This document shows positions 44,754 through 55,841 of a DNA stretch of 64,000 nucleotides, piece by piece. The position numbers and the translations under genes were made by a program. Position 1 is the first letter of the stretch. Every line of letters begins with the position of its first letter. This DNA is from Pseudomonadota bacterium (GTDB lineage Bacteria > Pseudomonadota > Gammaproteobacteria > Burkholderiales > Burkholderiaceae_C), in the NCBI GenBank assembly GCA_018241405.1, contig JAFEDY010000036.1:1-64000 (forward strand), read 5' to 3'. Below the pieces are notes generated by a model. The model ran no database searches and was not told the origin of the DNA. It saw only the letters and a program-made list of their open reading frames with translations.

Positions 44754-46481
44754 ATGGATGCACCCGCCGACGTCGCCCAACACGTTTCTACGCCTTCCCA
44801 GCCCTCCACTCCCTTCCCGCTCCCCGGGTATCAGGCAGCAGCGCTCCTGGCCGCGGGTGCCTTGAGCGCCTGTGGAGGCGGCAGCTCCTCCGACCCTGGC
44901 CCCACCCCATCGACACCACCCGCTAGTACAGCCAGCCCCACCAAGCCCGCCTCCGCCAATGATGCGGCCCGCTTTCTGACCCAGGCCACGCTAGGATTCT
45001 CTCGTGCCGACCTCGACGCCCTGGTGCGCTCGGGCTCCTATGGGGATTGGCTGAACGCGCAGTTTGCCCTCCCACGCAGCCAGTCGCATTTCGACTGGCT
45101 CATGGCCAAGGGCTATGGCGACAGCGCCAACATGAACAACTCCCAGGGGCTGGACAACACCCTCTGGCGCAAGCTCATCGCCAGCCCCGACGCGCTGCGC
45201 CAGCGCGTGGCACTGGCCTTGTCGGAGTTGTGCGTGGTGTCGGTGCTGGGCATCAACGGGCCGTGGCGCCAGTTCGCGGTGGCCAGCTACCTGGACACGC
45301 TGGAGGCCAACGCCTTCGGCAATTACCGCCAGCTGCTGGGCGAGATCAGCCTGAGCCCGGCCATGGGCTACTACCTCACGTTCCGCGGCAACGTCAAGGC
45401 CAACCCGGCCAAGGGCAGCGAGCCCGACGAGAACTATGCGCGCGAGTTGATGCAGCTCTTCACCATTGGGCTGCTGCAACTCAACCCGGACGGCAGCGTG
45501 CAGACCAACGGCGGCAAGCCCGTCGAAACCTACAAGCAGGCCGACGTGAGCGGCCTGGCACGCGTATTCACCGGCTGGGATCTGGACACCACGGGCCTGG
45601 CCAGCCCCTACCCACCCGAGGTGATGCGCCGGCCCATGACCCAGGTGGCCGGCCGCTATGAGACTGGCAGCAAGACCTTCCTGGGCGCGACCGTGGCGGC
45701 GGGTGCCTCCGCCAGCGACAGCCTGAAGACGGCGCTGGACACCCTGTTCAACCACCCCAACCTGCCCGTCTTCGTCGGCAGGCAGATGATCCAGCGCCTG
45801 GTGACAAGCAACCCCAGCCCGGCCTATGTCAGCCGGGTGGCGGCGGCCTTTGCCAACAACGGCAGCGGCGTGCGTGGCGACATGAAGGCCTTGATCTCGG
45901 CGATTCTGCTGGACCCCGAGGCGCGCGATGCGAGCGTGGCGGCGCGGCCCGACTTCGGCAAGCTGCGCGAGCCCGTGGTGCGTTTTCTCAATTGGGCCCG
46001 TGCCTATGGCGCAGCTTCGGCAAGCGACACCTGGGCCATTGGCGACCTGTCCGACCCCGCCACGCGCCTGGGCCAGAGCCCTATGCGCTCGCCCTCGGTG
46101 TTCAATTTCTTCCGGCCCGGCTATGTGCCGCCGAATACGGCACTGTCGGCGCAGGGCCTCACGGCGCCGGAATTCCAGATCACCAACGAGGTCTCGGTCG
46201 CGGGCTACGTCAACTACATGCAGCAGGTCATAGGCAACTCGCTCAAGGGCGACCTCAAGGCCGACTACGGCACGCTCATGCCCCTGGCCGGCAACTCGGC
46301 CGCACTGCTGGCCGAGGTCAACCTGGTTCTGGCCGGTGGCGCACTGTCGGCGGCAACCCTGGCGCAGCTCCAGTCGGCCGTGGACTCCGTGGCCCCCAGC
46401 ACACCCACGGGACAGCAAAATCGCATTTTCATCGCGCTGACCCTGGTCATGGCGTCGCCCGAATTCATTGCCCAGAAGTGA
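44754..46481 (+). CDS. DUF1800 family putative lipoprotein
   Basis: A 575-residue exported protein with a lipobox LSAC near residue 40 (ALLAAGALSACGGGSS), then a serine/proline/threonine linker and the DUF1800 domain: ARFLTQATLGFSRADLDAL near 75, LRQRVALALSELCVVS near 155, ENYARELMQLFTIGL near 225 and SPSVFNFFRPGYVPP near 455. The function is unknown. DUF1800 genes are nearly always paired with DUF1501 genes, as here (next gene after 8 bases). AGGA nine bases before ATG 44754 supports the start. Confidence 0.88.
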   Translation: MDAPADVAQHVSTPSQPSTPFPLPGYQAAALLAAGALSACGGGSSSDPGPTPSTPPASTASPTKPASANDAARFLTQATLGFSRADLDALVRSGSYGDWLNAQFALPRSQSHFDWLMAKGYGDSANMNNSQGLDNTLWRKLIASPDALRQRVALALSELCVVSVLGINGPWRQFAVASYLDTLEANAFGNYRQLLGEISLSPAMGYYLTFRGNVKANPAKGSEPDENYARELMQLFTIGLLQLNPDGSVQTNGGKPVETYKQADVSGLARVFTGWDLDTTGLASPYPPEVMRRPMTQVAGRYETGSKTFLGATVAAGASASDSLKTALDTLFNHPNLPVFVGRQMIQRLVTSNPSPAYVSRVAAAFANNGSGVRGDMKALISAILLDPEARDASVAARPDFGKLREPVVRFLNWARAYGAASASDTWAIGDLSDPATRLGQSPMRSPSVFNFFRPGYVPPNTALSAQGLTAPEFQITNEVSVAGYVNYMQQVIGNSLKGDLKADYGTLMPLAGNSAALLAEVNLVLAGGALSAATLAQLQSAVDSVAPSTPTGQQNRIFIALTLVMASPEFIAQK

Positions 46482-46489
46482 GGGTCCCC

Positions 46490-47875
46490 ATGCACCATTT
46501 CCAAAAAATTCAGCCCGACAACGCATCGCGCCGCAGCTTCCTGCGGCGCGCATCGGCCCTGTCCGTCATGGGAAGTGCCGCGCCCTGGGCGCTGTCGCTG
46601 TCCGCCATGGCCGACGCAGCCGCTGCCACGGCCACCGACTACAAGGCGCTGGTATGCGTCTTTCTGTATGGAGGCAACGACTACGCCAACACCGTCGTGC
46701 CCTACGACCAGGCCAGCTATGACGCGCAATACGCGCTGCGCGGCAATCTGCGCATAGACCGCGCGGCCCTGGCCCCGAACCTGCTGGCCCCCACCGCGGC
46801 GCTGGCGGGAGGCAGGCAGTACGCGCTGGCGCCGGGGCTGGAGCCACTCGTGCCCCTGTTCAACGCCGGCCAGATGGCCGTGATGCTCAACGTGGGCACG
46901 CTCGTGCAGCCCACCACGCTGGCGCAGTACCAGGCGCGCTCGGTGCCGCTGCCACCCAAGCTGTTTTCGCACAACGACCAGCAGTCCTATTGGCAATCTT
47001 CTTCGCCCGAAGGAGCCACCTCGGGCTGGGGCGGGCGCATGGGCGACCTGTTTGCCTCGGGCAACGGCAACGCCACCTTCACCAGCATGGGCGTGTCGGG
47101 CAACGCGGTGTACCTGGCGGGCAAGAGCGCCGTGCAGTACCAGGTGACGCCGAACGGCGCAGTGGCCGTCAATGGCCTGCGCACGCCGCTGTTCGGCTCG
47201 GCCGCCGCATCGTCGGTGCTGCAGTCCTTGATGACCGGCGCACGCGCCCAGCCGCTGGAGAACGAATATGTGCGCGTCTGCCAACGCTCGCTGGACGCGA
47301 ATGCCCAGCTGGGCAGCGCGCTCGGCGCGACCAGCGTGACAACCCCGTTCCCCAGCGGCAGCCTGGCCGATCAGCTCAAGATGGTGGCGCGCCTGATTGC
47401 GGCACGCAACGCGCTGGGCGCCAGGCGCCAAGTCTTCTTCGTCTCCATCGGCGGTTTTGACACGCACGACGGCCTGCTCAAGGTGCACCCCGGCCTGATG
47501 GCTTCGGTGGGCGGCGCACTGGCAGCGTTCTACCGCGCCACCGTGGAACTGGGCGTGGACAGCCAGGTCACCACCTTCACCGCCTCGGACTTCGGGCGCA
47601 CACTGGTGAGCAACAGCGACGGCTCGGACCACGGCTGGGGCAGCATGCATTTCGTGCTCGGCGGCGCGGTCAAGGGCGCCGCGTACTACGGCACGGCCCC
47701 GGTCATCGCCAACGGCGGCCCCGACGACGTGGGCCAGGGACGGCTGCTGCCAGGTCTGTCGGTGGACCAGTACGGCGCCACCTTGGCGAGCTGGCTGGGC
47801 GTGTCCACCACCGACCTGGCCAGCGTGCTGCCCAACCTGGGCAATTACAGCCAGCGCAACCTGGGCTTCGTATAA
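46490..47875 (+). CDS. DUF1501 family Tat-exported protein
   Basis: A 461-residue protein with a twin-arginine signal (SRRSFLRRASALSVMGSAAP) and the DUF1501 fold related to sulfatases/alkaline phosphatases: ALVCVFLYGGNDYANTVVPY near residue 55 and TFTASDFGRTLVSNSDGSDH near 365, which hold candidate metal ligands. The Tat route suggests folding with a cofactor before export. It is paired with the DUF1800 gene 8 bases upstream; together they are thought to act at the cell surface, role unknown. Confidence 0.88.
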   Translation: MHHFQKIQPDNASRRSFLRRASALSVMGSAAPWALSLSAMADAAAATATDYKALVCVFLYGGNDYANTVVPYDQASYDAQYALRGNLRIDRAALAPNLLAPTAALAGGRQYALAPGLEPLVPLFNAGQMAVMLNVGTLVQPTTLAQYQARSVPLPPKLFSHNDQQSYWQSSSPEGATSGWGGRMGDLFASGNGNATFTSMGVSGNAVYLAGKSAVQYQVTPNGAVAVNGLRTPLFGSAAASSVLQSLMTGARAQPLENEYVRVCQRSLDANAQLGSALGATSVTTPFPSGSLADQLKMVARLIAARNALGARRQVFFVSIGGFDTHDGLLKVHPGLMASVGGALAAFYRATVELGVDSQVTTFTASDFGRTLVSNSDGSDHGWGSMHFVLGGAVKGAAYYGTAPVIANGGPDDVGQGRLLPGLSVDQYGATLASWLGVSTTDLASVLPNLGNYSQRNLGFV

Positions 47876-47905
47876 GCACAACGGGCCCCGCCGGGCCCAT
47901 TGTGC
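47876..47905. terminator. bidirectional hairpin between the DUF1501 gene and serS
   Basis: GCACAACGGGCCC, a cgcc-type loop and GGGCCCATTGTGC form a 13-base stem with one mismatch immediately after the DUF1501 stop and before the convergent serS stop. No long T-run follows on either strand, so it is a probable terminator by position and stability. Confidence 0.6.
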
Positions 47906-47923
47906 TTGCTGCCGCGCGGGTGC

Positions 47924-49249
<1,326 letters not shown>

Positions 49250-49271
49250 TTAGGGGGACGCGCGCGCTATC

Positions 49272-50213
49272 TCAGGCCAGGCTTGCCGGGTCGAAATTGG
49301 CGCCGCACAGGATCAAGGCCACCGTCTCCTGCGGCCGCGGGCGGTAGGCGCCGGTCTGCAGGGCGGCCAGGCCCAGGGCGGCGGCGGGCTCCACGGCCAG
49401 CTTCAGCTCCTTCCAGAGCCATAGCTGCGCGGCGCGGATGGCCTCGTCGGGCAGCAGCAGCGATTCGTGCACATGGTGCCGGCTCACCTCCCAGCCTATG
49501 GCGCCGATGCGGCGCGCGCCCAGCGAATCCGCGGCCAGGCCGCCCACCTCCACGTCCATCGGCATGCCGGCGGCACGGGCGGCGTGAAGGGTGGGCGCGC
49601 GCTCGGGCTCCAGCGCCACCACATGGGCCCGGCTGTCCACCCAGGCGGCCACCCCGCCGATGAGGCCGCCGCCGCCCACGCTGACGAGCAGGCTGTCGGG
49701 CAGGCGGCCGCCCTGCTCCTCGATCTCCAGCGCCAGCGTGCCGGCGCCGGCCACCACCTCGGGCTGGTCGTAGGCATGGGCCTGCAGCGCACCCGTGGCC
49801 TGCTGGCGGGCCACGCAGGCCTGGAGGGCATCGGCATAGGTGGCGCCGGCCACCACCACGTCGGCTCCCAGGGCGCGCAGCCGGGAGCGCTTGGCCTCGG
49901 GCGAGACCTCGGGCACGAACACCTCGCAGCGCACGCCCAGGGTCTGGGCCGCGGCCGCCATGGCGATGCCGGCGTTGCCGCCCGAGGCGATGATGACGCC
50001 GCTGTCGGGCACGGGGCTGGCCAGCAGGCGGTAGAGCATGCCGCGCGCCTTGAAGCTGCCGCCCACCTGCAAATGCTCCAGCTTGAGCCAGACCTCGCCG
50101 CACTCCACCCCCAGCGAACGGCCGGACACCCGCATCAGCGGCGTGGTGCGCAGAAAGTCCGGCTGGCGGGCCAGCTGGCGGCGGGCGGCGGTGATGGCGG
50201 CGCGGTCGATCAT
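49272..50213 (-). CDS. PLP-dependent threonine/serine dehydratase family protein
   Basis: A 313-residue fold-type II enzyme. The Schiff-base lysine is in GGSFKARGM near residue 54, the substrate loop is SGGNAGIAMAAAA near 78 and the phosphate-binding loop VSVGGGGLIGG near 178. It lacks the ACT regulatory domain, so it belongs to the catabolic dehydratase or serine-racemase-like group. In some members the loop is SSGNHG; here it is SGGNAG, so the exact substrate is uncertain. It is divergent from the CBS-domain gene. Confidence 0.88.
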   Translation of the reverse strand: MIDRAAITAARRQLARQPDFLRTTPLMRVSGRSLGVECGEVWLKLEHLQVGGSFKARGMLYRLLASPVPDSGVIIASGGNAGIAMAAAAQTLGVRCEVFVPEVSPEAKRSRLRALGADVVVAGATYADALQACVARQQATGALQAHAYDQPEVVAGAGTLALEIEEQGGRLPDSLLVSVGGGGLIGGVAAWVDSRAHVVALEPERAPTLHAARAAGMPMDVEVGGLAADSLGARRIGAIGWEVSRHHVHESLLLPDEAIRAAQLWLWKELKLAVEPAAALGLAALQTGAYRPRPQETVALILCGANFDPASLA

Positions 50214-50311
50214 GGGTGCTTTCGGCGGAGAAACGAGGTAGTTTAGAGGCTGGGCTCAACTACCGATAACATGCCCATAGCAGCCCCGCCGGGGCCCTAC
50301 AGGATGAGGCG

Positions 50312-50980
50312 ATGTTTTTTGTGTTTGGCCCGGCAGGGCAGATTTACCGGGGCGGAGCCCACCAGTTGTCACAAGTGCTGGCCGTGGGCGGCGTGCAACG
50401 CATCCGGGCGTTGGCGGCGCAATCGCAGTCGCCTGAGGCGACCCTGCCAGCGCATAGCCCTGCCCGCGAGGCAGGTGCGCCACCCATGCGCCAGCTGCAG
50501 GCGGCCTGGGCCTATGCGCAGACCGGCAGGGTCAAGCCGAAGGCGCGCCGCCCGCTGACGCAGGTCAGCGACGTGATGACGCGCGAAGTCTTCAGCCTGC
50601 CCATGGCCATGTCCATCCAGGACGCCTGGCAGGCCCTGCGGCAGGAGCAGCTGTCACAGGCGCCGGTGCTCAACGACCGGGCCCAGGTGGTGGGCCTGCT
50701 GCGCCACGCCGACATGGCGCCCGCCGATCTGCTGCCCGACCTGGACAGCATCAAGCGCACCTTCGCGCAGGCGCGCGAGCCCATCACCAATGTCATGCTG
50801 AGCCCGGCGCCCACCGTGTCCGACGACACGGACCTGCGCCGCGTGGCCAAGGCGCTGCTGGAGACCGGCCTGAGCGGCCTTCCGGTGACCGACGACGCGG
50901 GCCTGCTGCTGGGATTCGTGGCGCGCTCGGACATATTGCGCGCACTGGTGGCCGATCCGCCGCTGGATCTGTGGAGCTGA
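50312..50980 (+). CDS. CBS-domain protein
   Basis: A 222-residue protein. The first 80 residues are low-conservation, with FVFGPAGQIYRGG at the start. Two CBS repeats follow (VSDVMTREVFSLP near residue 85 and ITNVMLSPAPTVSDD near 158), forming one Bateman module that usually binds adenosine nucleotides. No enzyme domain is attached, so it probably regulates something else. AGGATGAGGC precedes the ATG. Its stop is 23 bases from the convergent CNNM-type gene, which also has CBS domains. Confidence 0.88.
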   Translation: MFFVFGPAGQIYRGGAHQLSQVLAVGGVQRIRALAAQSQSPEATLPAHSPAREAGAPPMRQLQAAWAYAQTGRVKPKARRPLTQVSDVMTREVFSLPMAMSIQDAWQALRQEQLSQAPVLNDRAQVVGLLRHADMAPADLLPDLDSIKRTFAQAREPITNVMLSPAPTVSDDTDLRRVAKALLETGLSGLPVTDDAGLLLGFVARSDILRALVADPPLDLWS

Positions 50981-51003
50981 AGGCGGCCCCGCCCGGTCAC
51001 GCT

Positions 51004-52332
51004 TCAGTCGCCCGTCACACCCTGGTCGCCCAGGTGCAGCGGCTCGCTGGGCACGCGGCTGGCCAGCACCTTGTCGATGGTCTTGCCGTCCATGTCCACC
51101 ACCTCGAACTGCCAGTTCTCCCACTGCACGGTGTCCGTCACATGGGGCAGCCTGCCGGTGAGGAGCATGACCATGCCGCTGAGCGTCTGGTAGCGCCCGC
51201 GGTCCTCCTCGGGCACCGTGGACAGCCGCAGGCGGTCTTTGAGCTCGGGCACGGGGATATGGCCGTCGAGCAGCCAGCTGCCGTCTTCACGCTCCACGGC
51301 CCAGGAATCATCGGGATCGGGCGACTGGAACTCGCCGGTGATGGCCTCGATCAGGTCCTGTAGCGTGACGATGCCCTGCACTTCGCCGTATTCGTCGATG
51401 ACGAAGGCCATCTGCACGTCGGACTGGCGGAAGTTGTCCAGCAGCTCACGCGCGTTGATGGTCTCGGGCACGTACAGCGCCGGCTGCAGCGGCTGCGCCG
51501 CCAGGTCGCGCGCGGCCGCATCGCGCACGGTGCGCGACAGCCATTTGCGCGCGCTGAGCACGCCCAGGACGTTTTCCATGCCGCCGCGCACCACGGGGAA
51601 GCGCGCGTGGTCGGACTCCTCGATGCGGCGCAGGTTTTCCTCGAACGGCTCTTGCACGTCCAGGCACACCACGTCGGCACGCGGCACCATGAGCGAGCCG
51701 ATCTGCCGGTCGTCCAGGCGGAATACGTTGCGCACCATCTGGTGCTCGTGCGACTCGATCACGCCAGCGCTCGTGCCCTCGGCCAGCACGGCGTGGATCT
51801 CGTCCTCGGTCACGGCGTTGCCCTGGCCTTGCTTCACGCCCAGGGCGCGCAGCAGGCCTTCGGTGGAGATGGACAACAGGCGCACGAAGGGCTTGGTGGC
51901 CAGGGCCAGCCAGTTGATGGGGCGCGCCACGACGCGGGCCAGGGCCTCGGGGTGGCTCTGGCCCAGGCGCTTGGGCACGAGCTCGCCGATCACGATGGAA
52001 AAATAGGTAATCAAGAGCACCACCAGGCCGGTGGCGACATAGCTCGCGTACTGCGCCTGCAGTCCCAGGCCGACCAGCCAGTCGCCGAAGGGCTTGGCCA
52101 GGGCCGACTCCCCCACGATGCCGTTGAGCACGCCGATCGAGGTGATGCCGATCTGGATGGTGGAGAGAAAACGCGTCGGGTCCTCGCCCAGCTTGGCCGC
52201 GGCGATGGCACCGCTATCGCCCTCATCGATCAGCTTCTGCAGGCGCGTCTTGCGCGCGGAAACCAGAGCCAGCTCGGACATGGCGAACACGCCATTGAGC
52301 AGGATGAGGGCGAACAGTATTGCTATTTCCAT
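51004..52332 (-). CDS. hemolysin-family CNNM/CorC-like transporter protein
   Basis: A 442-residue inner-membrane protein: a DUF21 (CNNM) domain with four helices (about 1-190), two CBS repeats (about 215-335; GSLMVPRADVVCLDV and VIDEYGEVQGIVTLQDLIEA) and a C-terminal CorC/HlyC domain (about 350-430). Homologues are linked to Mg2+/Co2+ efflux or tolerance; the old name hemolysin is misleading. The start ATG 52332 gives the family N-terminus MEIAILFALILLNG; longer frames upstream are not conserved. Confidence 0.92.
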   Translation of the reverse strand: MEIAILFALILLNGVFAMSELALVSARKTRLQKLIDEGDSGAIAAAKLGEDPTRFLSTIQIGITSIGVLNGIVGESALAKPFGDWLVGLGLQAQYASYVATGLVVLLITYFSIVIGELVPKRLGQSHPEALARVVARPINWLALATKPFVRLLSISTEGLLRALGVKQGQGNAVTEDEIHAVLAEGTSAGVIESHEHQMVRNVFRLDDRQIGSLMVPRADVVCLDVQEPFEENLRRIEESDHARFPVVRGGMENVLGVLSARKWLSRTVRDAAARDLAAQPLQPALYVPETINARELLDNFRQSDVQMAFVIDEYGEVQGIVTLQDLIEAITGEFQSPDPDDSWAVEREDGSWLLDGHIPVPELKDRLRLSTVPEEDRGRYQTLSGMVMLLTGRLPHVTDTVQWENWQFEVVDMDGKTIDKVLASRVPSEPLHLGDQGVTGD

Positions 52333-52435
52333 ATGCAGGGAGCCCGGCGTGCCCCCAGGGGGTGAAGAAGCGGTGATTGTAAGAAGTACCGCATTCTGCA
52401 AGGCTTGGGCCGTCGCCGGCCGCCGCAGGGCGCGC

Positions 52436-53398
52436 TCATGGGGCTTCCGGATCCGCAGCCGCGCCCAGCTTCAGCCCCTTGGGCAGGGGGAACTTCAGCG
52501 TCTCCTCGATGCCGGTCAGCTTGCGCACCGACACTGCGCCCAGCTCCTTGATGCGCGCAATCACGGCCTGCACCAGCACATCGGGCGCCGAGGCGCCGGC
52601 CGTCAGGCCCACGCGGGCGATGCCGTCGAACCATTCGGGGCGCAGCTCGTCCGCGCCGTCCACCATGTAGGCCTTGGTGCCCAGGCGCTCGGCCAGCTCG
52701 CGCAGGCGGTTGCTGTTGGAACTGGTGGGGCTGCCGACCACGATCACCAGATCCACCTGGGGGCTGAGCAGCTTGACCGCATCCTGGCGGTTCTGCGTGG
52801 CGTAGCAGATGTCCTGCTGCTTGGGCTCGCGGATTTTGGGGAAGCGCGCGCGCACGGCGGCGGTGATGGCGGCCGCGTCGTCCACGCTCAGCGTGGTCTG
52901 CGTGACCACGGCCAGCTTTTCGGTCTGCGCGGGCTGCACGCGCGCCACGTCGGCCACGTCCTCGACGAGGTGGATGCCTTCGTTGAGCTGGCCCATCGTG
53001 CCCTCGACCTCGGGGTGGCCCTTGTGGCCGATCATGATGAACTCGTAGCCCTCTTTGGCCAGCTTGGCGACCTCGACATGCACCTTGGTGACCAGCGGGC
53101 AGGTGGCGTCGAAGATCGTGAAGCCACGCGCGCGCGCCTCGTCCTGCACGGCGCGGCTCACGCCATGGGCGCTGAAGATCAGCGTGGAGCCGGGCGGCAC
53201 CTCGGCCAAGTCCTCGATGAAGATCGCGCCCTTGGCCTTGAGGTCATTGACCACATAGGTGTTGTGCACAATCTCGTGGCGCACGTAGATCGGGCGGCCG
53301 AACTTCTGCAGCGCGCGCTCGACGATCTCGATGGCACGATCCACGCCGGCGCAGAAGCCGCGCGGCTCGGCCAAGACGATTTCCTGGGGCTTCTGCAT
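52436..53398 (-). CDS. ispH: 4-hydroxy-3-methylbut-2-enyl diphosphate reductase IspH
   Basis: A 320-residue iron-sulfur enzyme for the last step of the MEP isoprenoid pathway. The three cluster cysteines are in [12 protein letters not shown] near residue 14, [12 protein letters not shown] near 98 and [10 protein letters not shown] near 195; the catalytic glutamate segment is [10 protein letters not shown] near 130. It starts 4 bases after the FKBP stop, matching the slpA-ispH (lytB) order of many proteobacteria. Confidence 0.96.
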   Translation of the reverse strand: MQKPQEIVLAEPRGFCAGVDRAIEIVERALQKFGRPIYVRHEIVHNTYVVNDLKAKGAIFIEDLAEVPPGSTLIFSAHGVSRAVQDEARARGFTIFDATCPLVTKVHVEVAKLAKEGYEFIMIGHKGHPEVEGTMGQLNEGIHLVEDVADVARVQPAQTEKLAVVTQTTLSVDDAAAITAAVRARFPKIREPKQQDICYATQNRQDAVKLLSPQVDLVIVVGSPTSSNSNRLRELAERLGTKAYMVDGADELRPEWFDGIARVGLTAGASAPDVLVQAVIARIKELGAVSVRKLTGIEETLKFPLPKGLKLGAAADPEAP

Positions 53399-53402
53399 GG
53401 CG

Positions 53403-53879
53403 TCAGAGCACGCCGATGATTTGCACCTCGAACGTGACGGGCACGCCCGCCAGCGGGTGATTGAAGTCGAAGCGCACGGCGCCGTCGTCCCGCACCTGCA
53501 GCGCCACGCCGGCGTACTTGCCCATGCCGTCGGGCGTGGGGAACTCGACCACGTCGCCCACGGTGTAGTCCTCGTCGGGGTCGCCCAGGTCATTCAGCAG
53601 CTTTCTGGCCACCCACTGCTGCATGTCGGGATTGCGCTCGCCAAAGGCCTCGCCGGCGGCCAACTCGAAGCTGGCGCGCGCGCCCTCGGCCATGCCGATC
53701 AGGCGCTGCTCCAGCGCGGGCGAGAGCTCGCCCGTGCCCACCGACAGGGTGGCCGGCTTGTCGTCGAAGGTATTGATCACGGTGCCCGCCGGGCCGGCCA
53801 GGCGATAGTGCAACGTGAGGAAGGACCCCTGCTGCACGGTGGGCAGGCCGGTGGCGGCGGTGGTGGTGTCTGCGGTCAT
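53403..53879 (-). CDS. FKBP-type peptidyl-prolyl isomerase, SlpA-like
   Basis: A 158-residue cytoplasmic chaperone/isomerase of the SlyD/SlpA group: [20 protein letters not shown] near residue 20, [20 protein letters not shown] near 52 (where the insert-in-flap domain starts) and [16 protein letters not shown] near 138. The histidine-rich metal tail of SlyD is absent, which favours SlpA. It is the first gene of a two-gene unit with ispH. The ATG at 53879 is chosen; the open frame beyond it is a shadow. Confidence 0.92.
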   Translation of the reverse strand: MTADTTTAATGLPTVQQGSFLTLHYRLAGPAGTVINTFDDKPATLSVGTGELSPALEQRLIGMAEGARASFELAAGEAFGERNPDMQQWVARKLLNDLGDPDEDYTVGDVVEFPTPDGMGKYAGVALQVRDDGAVRFDFNHPLAGVPVTFEVQIIGVL

Positions 53880-53961
53880 GGAGGCTCTCGATAAACTCCC
53901 GCCATTGTAGAAAACCGGGTAAATCCCTACGGCCCCGCCAGCGAGCCGCTGCCCTTGCACC

Positions 53962-54675
53962 ATGCCCCTCAAAGACCTGCCCACCGACGCCCAGCCGCGC
54001 GAGAAGCTGCTCGCACGCGGCCCCGCCGCCCTGTCCGACGCCGAGCTGCTGGCCATACTGCTGCGCACCGGCATGGCCGGCAAGGGCGTGCTGCAGCTGG
54101 CGCAGGAGCTGCTGGACGCGCCCACGCGCGACGCCAGCGGCCGCATCACCGGTGGCGGCTTTGGCGGCATGGCCGGCCTGCTGCACGCGGGCGCGGCAGA
54201 CCTCGCGCGCATCAAGGGCCTGGGCCCTGCCAAGCGTGCCGAGCTGGTGGCGGTACTGGAGCTGGCGCGCCGGGCCCTGGCCCAACAGCTACGCGAGCGC
54301 GAGGAGTTCGACAGCCCCGGCGCCGTCAAGCAGTACCTGCAGCTGCACCTGGCGGCGCGCGCACACGAGGTGTTTGCCGTGCTGTTCCTCGACAGCCAGA
54401 ACCGGCTGATCGGCATGGAGGAGCTGTTTCGCGGCACGCTCACGCAGACCAGCGTCTACCCGCGCGAGGTGGTGCTGCGCGCCCTGCACCACCAGGCCGC
54501 CGCCGTGGTGCTGGCCCACAACCACCCCAGCGGCAGCGTGCAACCGAGCCGCGCCGACGAGGCGCTGACCCAGACCCTCAAGGCTGCGCTGGCCCTGGTG
54601 GACGTGCGCGTGCTCGACCATGTCATCGTCGCGCCGGGCGCGGCCCTGTCCATGGCCGAGCAGGGGCTGGTGTGA
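53962..54675 (+). CDS. radC: RadC family JAB-domain protein
   Basis: A 237-residue protein with an N-terminal UPF0758 helix-hairpin-helix region ([20 protein letters not shown] near residue 18; [15 protein letters not shown] near 77) and a C-terminal JAB/MPN metal domain with [16 protein letters not shown] near 190 (JAMM). The historical link to DNA repair in E. coli is disputed. It overlaps the next gene by GTGA and has its own divergent promoter region of 82 bases opposite the FKBP gene. Confidence 0.93.
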   Translation: MPLKDLPTDAQPREKLLARGPAALSDAELLAILLRTGMAGKGVLQLAQELLDAPTRDASGRITGGGFGGMAGLLHAGAADLARIKGLGPAKRAELVAVLELARRALAQQLREREEFDSPGAVKQYLQLHLAARAHEVFAVLFLDSQNRLIGMEELFRGTLTQTSVYPREVVLRALHHQAAAVVLAHNHPSGSVQPSRADEALTQTLKAALALVDVRVLDHVIVAPGAALSMAEQGLV

Positions 54676-55841
54676 ACCTGCTGCGCTGGGTATGGACGAC
54701 GCTGCTGGCGCTGGCCGGCTGCGCCCTGCCCATCTCACCACTTGCGCCGCCCACGCCCGATGCGCGGCTGGCCCCGCATCTGCGCCTGATCGGCGTGGCC
54801 GAGCTCAGCCCCGGCACCGAGTACGGCGGCACCACCCTGGGCGGCCTCTCGGGCATCGATTACGACGCCGCGCAGGACGCCTACCTGTTCATCAGCGACG
54901 CACGCCAGCCCCATGTCTACACCGCCCGCCTGCACTACGGCGCGCACGGCCTGGACACGCCCCGATTCACCGGCGTGCATGCCCTGCTGCACGCCAGCGG
55001 CCAGCCGTTTGCCCCCTGGTGGAACCTGCAGCCCGGCATGGACAGGCCCGACGCCGAGGCCGTGCGCTGGCTGCCCGGCGCCCGGGCCTTTCTGTGGACC
55101 AGCGAGGGCGACTTTGGCCGCGGCTTCGGCCCGCAGCTGCGCGCGGCGCGCGCCGATGGCAGCCCCGTGCGCGCCCTACCCCTGCCCGCCAGCTTCACGC
55201 CCACCAAGAAGCACGGCCCGCGCCGCAACGGCACGCTGGAGGGCCTGGCCCTGACCCCCGATGGCCACAGCGCCTGGCTGGCCATGGAGCTGCCCTGGAA
55301 GCAGGACGGCGACGAGGCCACGCCCGCGAACGGCGGCGCGCCGGTGCGCATCACGCAGATCGACATCGCCAGCGGCCGGCCGCTGCACCAGATCGCCTAC
55401 CAACCCGACGCCGTGCCGCGCACGCGCCGCCTGCCGGGGCCGCAGATCAACGGCGTGAGCGAGATCCTGGCTGACGGCCCGCACCACCTGCTGGTGCTGG
55501 AGCGCGACTACAGCGCCGGCGCCGGCTTTGGCGCGCGCCTGTACCGCATCGACACGCGCATGGGCAGCGACACGCTGGCGCTTGACGCCCTCACGCCCGC
55601 CAACCACAGCGTCGCGCCCAAGACCCTGGTGGCCGACCTGGCGGCACTGGGCCTGACGCCCGACAACATCGAGGGCATGACCTGGGGCGCGCCGCTCACG
55701 CAAGGCGCCCAGGGCAGCGGCTGCGTGCTGGTGTTCGTGAGCGACGACAACTTCAACCCCGCCCAGGTCACGCAGTTCATCGCCGCCGAATACCTGCCGC
55801 TGCGCGGCGGGCATGAGCGCTGCGCTACAACCTCCCCATGA
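54672..55841 (+). CDS. phytase-like esterase family lipoprotein
   Basis: A 389-residue exported protein. GTG start at 54672 within the radC stop. A short signal with lipobox LAGC ([10 protein letters not shown]) suggests a lipid anchor. The body resembles the esterase-like phytase family (PF13449): [20 protein letters not shown] near residue 57, EAVRWLPG near 125, [13 protein letters not shown] near 185 and DNIEGMTWG near 335, blades of a likely beta-propeller. The true substrate is unknown. It ends in an ATGA junction with the Smr gene. Confidence 0.83.
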   Translation: MNLLRWVWTTLLALAGCALPISPLAPPTPDARLAPHLRLIGVAELSPGTEYGGTTLGGLSGIDYDAAQDAYLFISDARQPHVYTARLHYGAHGLDTPRFTGVHALLHASGQPFAPWWNLQPGMDRPDAEAVRWLPGARAFLWTSEGDFGRGFGPQLRAARADGSPVRALPLPASFTPTKKHGPRRNGTLEGLALTPDGHSAWLAMELPWKQDGDEATPANGGAPVRITQIDIASGRPLHQIAYQPDAVPRTRRLPGPQINGVSEILADGPHHLLVLERDYSAGAGFGARLYRIDTRMGSDTLALDALTPANHSVAPKTLVADLAALGLTPDNIEGMTWGAPLTQGAQGSGCVLVFVSDDNFNPAQVTQFIAAEYLPLRGGHERCATTSP

